Shown one piece after another: positions 33,653-42,604 of a stretch of DNA of 64,000 bases; position 1 is the first letter of the stretch; each line of letters opens with the position of its first letter. Below the pieces are notes generated by a model, which was not told the origin of the DNA, ran no database searches, and saw only the letters and a program-made list of their open reading frames with translations. The DNA is from Anaerorhabdus sp036636695 (GTDB lineage: Bacteria > Bacillota_I > Bacilli_A > Erysipelotrichales > Erysipelotrichaceae), in the NCBI RefSeq assembly GCF_036636695.1, contig NZ_JAVWNW010000002.1; one strand, 5' to 3'. The position numbers and the translations under genes were made by a program.

Positions 33653-34696
33653 ATGAAAAAGTTTCTATCATTAGTACTTATGGCAGCAATGGCTTTATCA
33701 CTTGGTGCATGTGCAAGTAAGCCAGCAGAAGCAACAGCAACACCAACAGAAGGAGGAGCAGCAAGTAGCGATAAATTAGTTGTATATTCTCCAAACAGTG
33801 AAGGTTTGATGAATTCTGTTATCCCTTTATTTGAAAAGACATATGGCGTTAAAGTTGAAGTAATTCAAGCTGGAACAGGTGAATTAATTAAACGTATTCA
33901 ATCAGAAAAAGACGATCCTTATGCAGATGTAATGTTTGGTGGAGCTCATTCACAATACATCTCTAATCCTGATTTATGGGAACCTTATGTATCTCCAGCA
34001 GACAGTACATTACCTGAATCATATCAAAACAAGTCAGGTTTTACGACAAGTTACGTTCTTGATGGAAGTGTATTAATCGTCAATAAAGATTTAATCGGCG
34101 ACATTAAAATTGAAAGTTATGAAGATTTATTAAACCCAGCATTAAAAGGGAAGATTGCAATGGGTGATCCAGCAACTTCATCAAGTGCATTTGCACAATT
34201 AACAAACATCTTATTAGCTATGGGTGGTTATGAATCTGAAGAAGCTTGGGATTATGTAGGAAAATTGATTCAACAACTTGATGGTAAGGTAGCATCAGGA
34301 TCAAGCGCAGTTTATAAGTCTGTAGCTGATGGTGAAATGATTGTTGGTTTATCTTATGAAGATCCTTGTGCACAATTAGTACGCGATGGAGCTAATGTTG
34401 AATTAGTATATCCAAAAGAAGGAGCAGTATATTTACCAGCTACATCAGGAATTATTAAAGGTGCTAAGAATATGGATAATGCTCAAAAGTTTATCGACTT
34501 CTTATTAACTCCTGAAGTTCAAGATATTTTTGGAACTACATTAACAAATCGTCCAGTTCTTGCAGAAGCAAAAACTGCAGATTATATGACACCAATTGCA
34601 TCAATCACATGTATTGATGAAGATCGCGAATGGGTCAATAGCCATAAAGATGAATTGAGTGCAAAATATACTGATTTATTTGCATCATTACAATAA
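33653..34696 (+). CDS. ABC transporter substrate-binding lipoprotein (AfuA/FbpA type)
   Basis: A 347-residue lipoprotein with lipobox LGAC (lipid Cys at residue 20) and an Ala/Thr-rich linker. The core, from VVYSPNSEG at about 45, is the iron/anion binding-protein type that also includes AfuA. Family members bind ferric iron, phosphonates, polyamines or sugar phosphates. The ferric-binding di-tyrosine motif cannot be seen clearly, and the upstream YesM/YesN kinase pair and the cre-like site fit a carbon source such as hexose phosphate better than iron. That substrate is an inference. AGGAGG precedes the ATG by 7 bases. Confidence 0.88.
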   Translation: MKKFLSLVLMAAMALSLGACASKPAEATATPTEGGAASSDKLVVYSPNSEGLMNSVIPLFEKTYGVKVEVIQAGTGELIKRIQSEKDDPYADVMFGGAHSQYISNPDLWEPYVSPADSTLPESYQNKSGFTTSYVLDGSVLIVNKDLIGDIKIESYEDLLNPALKGKIAMGDPATSSSAFAQLTNILLAMGGYESEEAWDYVGKLIQQLDGKVASGSSAVYKSVADGEMIVGLSYEDPCAQLVRDGANVELVYPKEGAVYLPATSGIIKGAKNMDNAQKFIDFLLTPEVQDIFGTTLTNRPVLAEAKTADYMTPIASITCIDEDREWVNSHKDELSAKYTDLFASLQ

Positions 34697-34714
34697 GAGA
34701 TAGGAGACTTCAAG

Positions 34715-35821
34715 ATGAGCGTAAATATTAAAATTAAAGATGCTGTTAAAAAATACGGCCAAAATACGGTCATCTCGGGCCTTTCATTGGACATTAGGGA
34801 GGGTGAATTATTCACCCTCCTTGGTCCATCTGGGTGCGGGAAAACCACACTTTTACGGATGATTGCTGGATTTAATAGTATTGAAGGTGGGGATTTTTAT
34901 TTTGGAGATACGCGTATCAATGACATGGATCCAGGCAAACGTAATATTGGGATGGTCTTCCAAAACTATGCAATCTTTCCACATCTAAGTGTTAAAGAAA
35001 ATGTAGCATTTGGTTTAAAAAATAGAAAATATTCAAAAGAAAAAATTGAGACTGATACAGAACATTTCCTAAAATTAATGCAAATTGACTCTTATAAAGA
35101 TAGAATGCCTGAAAAGTTATCTGGTGGTCAACAACAACGTGTCGCTCTCGCAAGAGCACTTGTCATTAAACCAGATGTTCTACTAATGGATGAACCTTTA
35201 AGTAATCTAGATGCAAAACTACGTGTTGAAATGCGTACAGTCATTAAAGATATACAAAATGAAGTTGGTATTACTACAGTTTATGTTACACATGACCAAG
35301 AAGAAGCCATGGCAATTTCTGATCGAATTGCTGTAATGAAAGATGGATTTATTCAGCATATTGGCTCGCCCAAAGATTTATACCATCGCCCAAGTAATTT
35401 ATTTGTGGCAACGTTTATTGGACGTACGAATATACTTGAAGCAACAATTAAAATAAAAAATGATAAACCAACATTACAATTAACTGAAAATTATGAAATA
35501 ACAATTGATACACTTCGTCCAGAATATACAAAAGATATGAATGTAAAAGCATCGATTCGTCCAGAAGAGTTTGTAATTAGTGATAATGGAACTGGATTGG
35601 ATGCAATTATTGATTCAAGTATATTTTTGGGATTAAATACACATTATTTTGTGCATCTTGTTGATAATAATGAAAGAGTTGAAGTAATTCAAGAATCTTC
35701 AATTGATGGAATACTTGCCCCAAAATCACATATCAAGTTAAACGTTAAAAAAGAAAAGATAAATATCTTTACTGAAGATGGTACGGAAAACTTAGTGGTT
35801 GGTGTTCGTGATGAAAAATAA
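34715..35821 (+). CDS. ABC transporter ATPase (AfuC/FbpC/PotA type)
   Basis: A 368-residue ATPase. The Walker A GPSGCGKTTLL (about 38-48), Q-loop VFQNYAIFPH, signature LSGGQQQRVALARAL, Walker B VLLMDEPLSNLDAKLR and H-loop YVTHDQEEA are intact. A C-terminal TOBE-type regulatory domain follows (about 250-368; ASIRPEEFVI). It energises the import complex with the permease encoded in the overlapping next gene. The gene starts 18 bases after the binding-protein stop, without a hairpin between them, unlike the other two ABC operons here. Confidence 0.95.
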   Translation: MSVNIKIKDAVKKYGQNTVISGLSLDIREGELFTLLGPSGCGKTTLLRMIAGFNSIEGGDFYFGDTRINDMDPGKRNIGMVFQNYAIFPHLSVKENVAFGLKNRKYSKEKIETDTEHFLKLMQIDSYKDRMPEKLSGGQQQRVALARALVIKPDVLLMDEPLSNLDAKLRVEMRTVIKDIQNEVGITTVYVTHDQEEAMAISDRIAVMKDGFIQHIGSPKDLYHRPSNLFVATFIGRTNILEATIKIKNDKPTLQLTENYEITIDTLRPEYTKDMNVKASIRPEEFVISDNGTGLDAIIDSSIFLGLNTHYFVHLVDNNERVEVIQESSIDGILAPKSHIKLNVKKEKINIFTEDGTENLVVGVRDEK

Positions 35822-37463
35822 TCATAAATTTAAGTTTGATATTTGGGGTATTTTCACTTTAGCGATTCTAGGTTTTTATCTTTTGTTCCTTGTTTTACCA
35901 TTAGGCACTGTTTTGTATCAAGCTGTTATCAATAAAGAAACAGGAGCATTGACATTTAACTACTTTATAAAGTTTTTTAGTAAACCGTATTATTCTAGTA
36001 CTTTATGGAATAGTTTCAAAGTAAGTTTTTGTACAACTGTATTAGCGATTGCGATAGGCGCACCATTAGCTTATTTCTTTACGATGTTTAAAATTAAAGG
36101 TAAAAAATTTCTACAAATTCTCATTATTTTAGCTAGTATGTCAGCACCATTTATTGGAGCTTACTCATGGATTTTATTGCTAGGGAGAAATGGTGTAGTT
36201 ACAAATTTCTTTAAAGGCATAGGAATTGCTGTTCCACCTATTTATGGATTTGCGGGAATTTTACTTGTATTAGTTTGTCAATTATTTCCTCTTATCTTTT
36301 TATACATTCAAGGTGCATTAAAGAACGTTGATAATTCATTGATTGAGGCTAGTGAAAATATGGGCTGCAGTGGTTGGCGATTATTCTTGAAAGTTATTGT
36401 ACCACTTGTATTACCAACGATGCTTGCAGGCGGACTACTTGTATTTATGCGTGCATTATCTGACTTTGGTACACCGATGTTGATTGGCGAAGGATATCGA
36501 ACTTTTCCAGTTTTAATTTTCAATGAGTTCATGAGTGAAGTAAGTGGAGATGATGGTTTTGCTTCTGCAATTGCAATTGTTGCAATTTTGGTTACAGCTT
36601 TTATTTTCTTAATCCAAAAATTTGCAAGTAATCGTTTCTCATTCACAATGAATGCAATGCACACAATAGAAGAAAAACAATTAAAAGGAACGAGCAATAT
36701 TTTAGTGCACTTATATTCTTATCTTGTTATAGGAATTGCAATTGTTCCACAGTGTTATGTAATTTATACATCGTTCAAGAATACCAAAGGATTATTGTTT
36801 ACAGAGGGGTATTCACTGATGAGTTATAAATCAGCATTTGAAAGAATGGGTAACACAATTATTAATACATTTAAAATTCCAGGAATTTCATTAATATTAA
36901 TTGTATTATTTGCGGTTTTAATTGCTTATCTTGTAGTAAGAAGAAGAAATAGTCTTACGAATACGGTAGATATAATGAGTATGATTCCATATATTATTCC
37001 AGGATCAGTTGTAGGGATTGCATTTGGTATCACATTTAGAAATAAGTTTTTCTCAATTGGGGGATTAGCGCTTATGGTAATAGCCTTAATTGTAAGACGT
37101 TTACCTTATACGATTCGTTCAAGTGTTGCAGTTCTTCAACAGATTCCGATGTCTATAGAGGAAGCAAGTATTTCACTCGGTGCAAGTAAGTTAAAAACAT
37201 TTTTCAAAATTACTGTACCTATGATGGCTGGAGGAATAATTTCAGGAGCTATACTGAGTTGGGTAACACTGATAAGCGAATTATCGACAGCTATTATCTT
37301 ATATACAACGAAAACGAAAACATTGACTATTTCTATCTATACAGAAGTATTACGTGGTAATTATGGTATAGCGGCAGCACTGAGTACGGTTTTGACAGTT
37401 TTAACTGTTATTTCACTGTTAGTATTTATGAAGATATCGAATGGAAAAGATATTACAATGTAG
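35811..37463 (+). CDS. ABC transporter permease, double-domain (AfuB/FbpB type)
   Basis: The start at 35811 overlaps the ATPase gene by 11 bases and fits a coupled start; an in-frame ATG 12 bases earlier is possible. The 550-residue product has two homologous halves, each with about six helices and an EAA loop (IEASENMGCSGWRLFLKVIVPLV near 180; IEEASISLGASKLKTFFKITVPM near 455). This is the fused permease typical of ferric and sugar-phosphate importers, so no second permease gene is needed. A strong terminator follows. Confidence 0.93.
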   Translation: MKNNHKFKFDIWGIFTLAILGFYLLFLVLPLGTVLYQAVINKETGALTFNYFIKFFSKPYYSSTLWNSFKVSFCTTVLAIAIGAPLAYFFTMFKIKGKKFLQILIILASMSAPFIGAYSWILLLGRNGVVTNFFKGIGIAVPPIYGFAGILLVLVCQLFPLIFLYIQGALKNVDNSLIEASENMGCSGWRLFLKVIVPLVLPTMLAGGLLVFMRALSDFGTPMLIGEGYRTFPVLIFNEFMSEVSGDDGFASAIAIVAILVTAFIFLIQKFASNRFSFTMNAMHTIEEKQLKGTSNILVHLYSYLVIGIAIVPQCYVIYTSFKNTKGLLFTEGYSLMSYKSAFERMGNTIINTFKIPGISLILIVLFAVLIAYLVVRRRNSLTNTVDIMSMIPYIIPGSVVGIAFGITFRNKFFSIGGLALMVIALIVRRLPYTIRSSVAVLQQIPMSIEEASISLGASKLKTFFKITVPMMAGGIISGAILSWVTLISELSTAIILYTTKTKTLTISIYTEVLRGNYGIAAALSTVLTVLTVISLLVFMKISNGKDITM

Positions 37464-37502
37464 TTATACAGCATTTATCATAATTTAATAAATTATACTA
37501 AT

Positions 37503-37534
37503 AACCCATCTATTCATAACAGTAGATGGGTTTT
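37503..37534 (+). terminator. Rho-independent terminator of the AfuABC-like operon
   Basis: AACCCATCTA pairs with TAGATGGGTT around a 10-base loop and ends in TT. Confidence 0.85.
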
Positions 37535-37656
37535 ATGATTGTACGGAGTCTTAATGTTAAGGTAAATAATAGGTGTAATGCAAAGTCATAAGCGTATTCA
37601 TTGATTTGTAGATATGAAAAATTATAATTAAGTTAAAGGATAAAAGGAATGAATAT

Positions 37657-38046
37657 ATGACAAATGTATTAAAAAATATTGGAATTACGTTATTGATTTT
37701 TATTGTTATCGATGGAATTTGGTTATTTTTGATGAGAAATTTTTATTCAAAGCAATTGGGAGAATTGATGACAACTAATGTGAAATGGTTAAGTGCTTTA
37801 ATTTTCTATGTTTTATTTGTGATTGCGTTGTACTATTTTGTTATTAATCCAGCATTAATCAGTGGTGATATTAAGGTATTGGTAATATCTGCGGTCTTAT
37901 TTGGTCTTGTAACATATGGCACATACGACTTAACAAACTATGCAACGCTTAATAATTGGCCATTAACAATAACTATAATTGATTTATGCTGGGGATCATT
38001 TGTATCTACGGCAGTGGCCTTAATTAGTTTCTTTATATTAAAGTAA
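37657..38046 (+). CDS. DUF2177 membrane protein
   Basis: A 129-residue protein with four predicted helices. DGIWLFLMRNFYSKQLG at the N-terminus and YGTYDLTNYATLNNWP near residue 90 are recognisable DUF2177 signatures. In other bacteria DUF2177 genes often accompany DUF1295 and cyclopropane-fatty-acid-synthase-like genes, suggesting membrane lipid modification, although the reaction is undefined. Here it begins a three-gene unit with a FakA-FakB fusion and a DUF1295 protein. The stop is separated from the next ATG by one base. Confidence 0.85.
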   Translation: MTNVLKNIGITLLIFIVIDGIWLFLMRNFYSKQLGELMTTNVKWLSALIFYVLFVIALYYFVINPALISGDIKVLVISAVLFGLVTYGTYDLTNYATLNNWPLTITIIDLCWGSFVSTAVALISFFILK

Positions 38047-38047
38047 T

Positions 38048-39805
38048 ATGAAAAATAATAATATAACAGGCCATGATTTTTACCAATTATTTAAATCAGG
38101 AGTAAATGAAGTATCAAAAAATAAAGATTTATTAAATAAAATAAATGTTTTTCCAGTTGCGGATGGTGATACTGGAACGAATCTTCAATATACACTTCAA
38201 TCAGCAGTAGAATATGCAACAATTAGTACTTCTATAACTGAGACATTGATGAGTATAAGTCAAAATGCAATCAATTATGCTAGAGGGAATTCAGGGATTA
38301 TATTCTCGGAGTTCATTCACGGATTAGCTATTTTTAGTCATGAACAAGAAATGAGTGTGAATGATTTTATTGGAACTGTTAGTAGCTCTTCAAAACGTTT
38401 ATACGAAATTGTGAAAAATCCAGCTGAAGGAACAATACTAACAGTAATTCGTAAATGGGCAAACTTCTTGGAAAATAATCAATTAAATTCGTTCAGCGAA
38501 TTATTTGAAGTTTCATTACCTATCATTAAGAAAAGTGTCAATGAAACAACGAACGAATTGAAAGATTTAAAGAAACACAAAGTTCCAGATTCAGGAGCTT
38601 TAGGATTCTATTTATTCATAGAAGGTATTAAGAACAGCATGTATGATACAAAAAATAATGCTACTAATGAATGGAAAAAGTATGAAGATATAGAGATAGT
38701 AGAAGAAGACTTTGATGGAATGTATCGCTACTGTACACAATTCTTTGTGAAAAATATAAATATAGATATAAATAATTTGATTAATGAATTAGGAAGTGAT
38801 GGAAATTCTATTGCCTATTCTGGTGATAAAGACTTTTTGAATCTTCATTTACATACGAATGAACCATGGCAAATAAGTAAAGTTTTGGCACGATACGGAC
38901 ATATTGTAAATTCAAAAGTTGATGATATGTGGATTCAAAATAATTATCGAAAAACTAAAGGTAAAATTGGTATTCTTACAGACAGTGTTGCGGATATAAG
39001 TAAAGAAATTTTGGATAGTCATGAAATACATATGATTTCAATGAATTTGCTTGTAGATATGAATAGTTATCTAGATAAAAAAACAATTATATTAGATGAT
39101 TTTTTAGAACTAATTGATAAGTCTTCACAATTTCCAGTAAGTTCTCAACCAAATGACCAACAAATTAGATATGAACTTATGCACTATCTAGATTTCTATG
39201 AAAAAATAATCATATTATCTGTCTCTTCAAAACTTAGTGGAACATATCAGGGATTCATGCGATTCTTAGACAAAAATCCAGAATTTAAAGAGAATGTGTA
39301 TTTGATTGATAGTTTCTTGAATTCAGGTGGGCAAGGATTATTGGTAAAACAAGCAGCAGCAATTTGTAAGCGTGATTTGGCAATTGAAGAGATTATTAAG
39401 CTTATTGAACAAGAAAGAGAAAATATTAAAACATTTGTTGTACTAAATACATTTGAAAATCTTTCTCGAAGTGGAAGAATTAATGCGAAAATTGCATCAC
39501 TTGCAAATCGTTTTAAAATGAAAGCAATTCTTTCTTTAGATAAAGAAGGAAATGGAAAAGCCTATGGATTTTCATTGAGTTCAAAAAGTGTTGAAAGCAA
39601 AGTAATTAAAAAAGTGAAGTCATTAGCAAAGGATAAGGAAATACAAGAGTATGTGTTGTTCTATTCAAGTGATAATGATGAATATAAAAAGTTTAAGAAA
39701 AAAATGGAAATGTTAATTGGAAAAGATCCTACTTATTGCGTGGAAATTTCATCAGCAACTGCGCTACACGTAGGTAAAAATTCTTTTGCGATAGCACTTC
39801 GTTAG
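38048..39805 (+). CDS. FakA-FakB-type fusion: DhaL/DAK2 kinase domain + DegV fatty-acid-binding domain
   Basis: A 585-residue fusion. Residues 1-200 form a DhaL/DAK2 domain with the ADP and metal loop ADGDTGTN (38-45) and ARGNSGIIFSEF. Residues about 215-300 match the FakA middle domain (YRYCTQFFV, LHLHTNEPW). From about 305 to the end is a DegV domain (GILTDSVAD, SSQPNDQQI, SVSSKLSGTYQGF), the fold that binds fatty acids in FakB. In Staphylococcus FakA phosphorylates fatty acids held by FakB. Here kinase and carrier are on one chain, and the FakA C-terminal domain is replaced by DegV. The neighbouring membrane proteins support a lipid role. No ribosome site is visible, so translation is probably coupled to the upstream gene. 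Confidence 0.88.
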   Translation: MKNNNITGHDFYQLFKSGVNEVSKNKDLLNKINVFPVADGDTGTNLQYTLQSAVEYATISTSITETLMSISQNAINYARGNSGIIFSEFIHGLAIFSHEQEMSVNDFIGTVSSSSKRLYEIVKNPAEGTILTVIRKWANFLENNQLNSFSELFEVSLPIIKKSVNETTNELKDLKKHKVPDSGALGFYLFIEGIKNSMYDTKNNATNEWKKYEDIEIVEEDFDGMYRYCTQFFVKNINIDINNLINELGSDGNSIAYSGDKDFLNLHLHTNEPWQISKVLARYGHIVNSKVDDMWIQNNYRKTKGKIGILTDSVADISKEILDSHEIHMISMNLLVDMNSYLDKKTIILDDFLELIDKSSQFPVSSQPNDQQIRYELMHYLDFYEKIIILSVSSKLSGTYQGFMRFLDKNPEFKENVYLIDSFLNSGGQGLLVKQAAAICKRDLAIEEIIKLIEQERENIKTFVVLNTFENLSRSGRINAKIASLANRFKMKAILSLDKEGNGKAYGFSLSSKSVESKVIKKVKSLAKDKEIQEYVLFYSSDNDEYKKFKKKMEMLIGKDPTYCVEISSATALHVGKNSFAIALR

Positions 39806-39815
39806 AGGGAAAAAT

Positions 39816-40580
39816 ATGTCAGTTTATATGTTTTCATTTATTGTAATAAGTATTTATTTTTTAATGTTCTTTTTTGCGGGAACATGGTTAAAGAATAATT
39901 CAATTGTTGATATTGGTTGGGGAGTAGGTTTTATTTTTCTAAATACGGTGTTATTAGTAAGTTCAAATAATATCAATTCAATAACAGTTATCTTTAGTTT
40001 GTTGTTAAGTATTTGGGGATTACGGCTATTTACTCATATTTACTCTAGAAACCGTGGTAAACCAGAAGATTTTCGGTATGCTGCTTGGCGAAAGGAATGG
40101 GGAAAATGGGTAGTAGTTCGCTCACTTTTTCAAATCTATTTATTGCAAGCAGTTTTCATGTGGATTGTTTCCTTGCCGATTCAAACACTTTATCAAGGTG
40201 TAAGTAAACTACATTGGTCATTAATTGTTGGAGTGGGAGTATGGTTAATTGGATTTATATTTGAAAGTGTATCAGATAGTCAACTAAAAGCATTTATAAT
40301 GATTCCTGAAAATAAAGGAAAAGTAATTGAAAGTGGATTATGGAAATATAGTCGACATCCTAATTATTTTGGAGAAGCTGTTATCTGGTGGGGACTAGCA
40401 ACAATAAGTTTTAGTGCAACAATGAATTATATAAGTTTCATTGGAGCGGCGTTTATAACATTTTCATTATTATTTATTTCAGGAGTACCATTAATTGAAA
40501 AAAGAAATGCGACAAAAGCAGGTTATCAAGAATATAAGAAAAGGACATCTGTTTTTATTCCTTGGTTTCCTAAAAAATAG
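39816..40580 (+). CDS. DUF1295 membrane protein (steroid-reductase/ICMT-like fold)
   Basis: A 254-residue protein with about six or seven helices. The C-terminal KGKVIESGLWKYSRHPNYFGEAVIWWG is the hallmark of DUF1295 and of the wider 5-alpha-reductase and isoprenylcysteine methyltransferase fold, in which this region binds NADPH or S-adenosylmethionine. VDIGWGVGF near the N-terminus is also typical. The protein probably modifies a lipid or acyl chain in the membrane. It lies 10 bases behind the FakA-FakB fusion gene and ends the operon at a bidirectional terminator. Confidence 0.88.
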   Translation: MSVYMFSFIVISIYFLMFFFAGTWLKNNSIVDIGWGVGFIFLNTVLLVSSNNINSITVIFSLLLSIWGLRLFTHIYSRNRGKPEDFRYAAWRKEWGKWVVVRSLFQIYLLQAVFMWIVSLPIQTLYQGVSKLHWSLIVGVGVWLIGFIFESVSDSQLKAFIMIPENKGKVIESGLWKYSRHPNYFGEAVIWWGLATISFSATMNYISFIGAAFITFSLLFISGVPLIEKRNATKAGYQEYKKRTSVFIPWFPKK

Positions 40581-40608
40581 AAAAGAATGAGTTTGCTCAT
40601 TCTTTTTT
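40581..40608. terminator. Bidirectional terminator between DUF1295 and macB-type permease genes
   Basis: AAAGAATGAG-TTTG-CTCATTCTTT with T tracts on both strands; it serves the two convergent operons. Confidence 0.88.
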
Positions 40609-40620
40609 ATGTGTCAAATT

Positions 40621-41901
40621 TTATTCATAACGAAGAGCATCAATTGGATCCATTTTTGCAGCTTTGTTTGCAGGATAGTAGCCAAAGAAAATGCCAATGC
40701 TCATACTGAAGATTACTGAAATAAAACAAGCTTCAACACTAGTCTTAGCAGGATATCCAAGAATACTAGAACCAATGGATCCAAGTGCGATTCCCATAAG
40801 GATACCAAGTATACCACCAATCATACAAATGACAATAGCTTCTACAATGAATTGTAACCGAATATTCCAATTTGTAGCACCTAGTGCTTTTCGTGTTCCA
40901 ATTTCTCTTGTACGCTCTGTGATTGAAACAAGCATAATATTCATAACACCAATGCCACCAACTAGCAAACTAATTGCTGCAATAGCAGCAATAGCTAATG
41001 TTATTGTTGACATCATACTTGTCATAGACTCTAACATGCTTTCCATATTGGATGCACTTACAGTGTAAGAATCATTTCTTGTGTAATAGCTTTGAAAAAA
41101 TGAAGTTGTTTCATTGAGAAATGTTGTGTTATCAATATCTGAGTTGGAAACAACAGTGAAATTACTATATCCTTTTTGCGAGTTGCTATATTTTTTTGCG
41201 GTGGTAATTGGTATATAACAATCCGTTGTTATTGATGAAGTGTCAGAATAAACCATACCACTATCATCATATTCATATATCCCTGCAATGGTAAAAGATT
41301 TCGTAAATCCATTTATTGATAATTCAATTGTTTGACCAATTGCATTTGTAATATTTCCAAATATTGATTCAGCAAATGTGTCAGAGATAATACAGTTTAA
41401 TTTACTTTCATCAAGATCACTTTGATTAATGAAACGTCCAGTTAATAAATTAATATTATTTACAGCTTGATATTCAGTATTTGTACCAAGTATATTCACC
41501 GTTGCAGTCGTTTGATTCTTAGAAACAGTAGTTGAACCTAATTGTGAAGATAGTGAAATTGCAGAAATTTCATCTTGAAAAGCTGCTCTATATTCATCAA
41601 TCATACTTGTTGAAATAAGATCACTTTCTTCGTAAGCTGCTTTTGAAAACATTCTTACAGAAGACATATCATTAGAAGATGATTGAGTGGTACTATTTTT
41701 TTCTACAAGTGAAACATTTATGTTATTGATACCAAAAGATGACATGGAATCGGTTATTGATGTAGTCATAGAATTACCCAATGTGACAATTGCAACAACA
41801 GCACCAATTCCGATTATAATACCAAGCATTGTAAGTAACGCACGCATTTTATTGGAACGTAAACTTTGTAGAGAAAGAAGTATATTATCCCAAATATTCA
41901 T
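40621..41901 (-). CDS. MacB-type ABC transporter permease
   Basis: Start at 41901 (MNIWDNILLSLQSLRSNKMR) with AAAGGA 8-9 bases upstream; it overlaps the ATPase 3' end by 17 bases. The 426-residue product has the MacB/FtsX layout: one N-terminal helix (MRALLTMLGIIIGIGAVVAIVTLG), a long extracellular domain (about 50-290) and three C-terminal helices (including LLVGGIGVMNIMLVSITERTREIG, the typical FtsX-family stretch). With the separate ATPase and the adaptor it forms a mechanotransmission-type exporter of peptides or lipids. In Bacillota such sets often export antimicrobial peptides or toxins; the substrate is unknown. Confidence 0.93.
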   Translation of the reverse strand: MNIWDNILLSLQSLRSNKMRALLTMLGIIIGIGAVVAIVTLGNSMTTSITDSMSSFGINNINVSLVEKNSTTQSSSNDMSSVRMFSKAAYEESDLISTSMIDEYRAAFQDEISAISLSSQLGSTTVSKNQTTATVNILGTNTEYQAVNNINLLTGRFINQSDLDESKLNCIISDTFAESIFGNITNAIGQTIELSINGFTKSFTIAGIYEYDDSGMVYSDTSSITTDCYIPITTAKKYSNSQKGYSNFTVVSNSDIDNTTFLNETTSFFQSYYTRNDSYTVSASNMESMLESMTSMMSTITLAIAAIAAISLLVGGIGVMNIMLVSITERTREIGTRKALGATNWNIRLQFIVEAIVICMIGGILGILMGIALGSIGSSILGYPAKTSVEACFISVIFSMSIGIFFGYYPANKAAKMDPIDALRYE

Positions 41902-42604
41902 AATATTCTTTTCCTTTTCGATCACTAATTATTTTGCCATCTTTTAACGTTATGATTCGATCTGTTTCTTTCGCAAGTTCTTGTGAGTGTGTAATTAATA
42001 CAATAGTAATTCCTTGTTCTTGGTGTAGCTTGTGGAATAAATCCATAATGGTTCTTGATGTTTGTGAATCTAGGGCACCAGTGGGTTCATCAGCTAGCAA
42101 TAAAGAAGGGTTATTACTAATTGCACGAGCGATTGCAACACGTTGTTTTTGTCCGCCAGATAATTCATTAGGCTGATGTTTCATTCTATCTTTCATACCG
42201 ACAAGAGTTAATAGTTCTTTAGCGCGTTTGGAACTTTCTTTTTTGCTCATACCTGCATATAACATAGGCAATTGAACATTTTTTAATGCAGACATTTTTC
42301 CAATAAGATTAAATGTTTGAAAAATAAATCCAACTTTTTGACAACGTATATGAGAGATATCTTGATCTTTGACTTTTGATATTTTTATTTCATCCAAAAT
42401 ATATTCACCTTCAGTGGGTCTATCTAATATTCCAATAATATTCATAAGGGTAGATTTTCCTGAACCTGATTCCCCCACAATAGACACAAACTCACCAGGA
42501 TAGATACTTAAGTCGATACCATGAAGTATTTCGAGTTCATTTGGTTTTCCAATAAAATAACGTTTGATTATTTTTTCTAAATGAATAATAGGAGATTGAC
42601 TCAT
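41885..42604 (-). CDS. MacB/LolD-type ABC transporter ATPase
   Basis: A 239-residue ATPase with Walker A GESGSGKSTLMN, Q-loop VGFIFQTFNLIG, signature LSGGQKQRVAIARAI, Walker B LLLADEPTGALD and H-loop LITHS. It is the stand-alone ATPase of the exporter. Its ATG overlaps the stop of the adaptor gene (ATGA at 42601-42604) and its 3' end overlaps the permease start, so the three products are translated in a coupled way. Confidence 0.95.
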   Translation of the reverse strand: MSQSPIIHLEKIIKRYFIGKPNELEILHGIDLSIYPGEFVSIVGESGSGKSTLMNIIGILDRPTEGEYILDEIKISKVKDQDISHIRCQKVGFIFQTFNLIGKMSALKNVQLPMLYAGMSKKESSKRAKELLTLVGMKDRMKHQPNELSGGQKQRVAIARAISNNPSLLLADEPTGALDSQTSRTIMDLFHKLHQEQGITIVLITHSQELAKETDRIITLKDGKIISDRKGKEYYEYLG

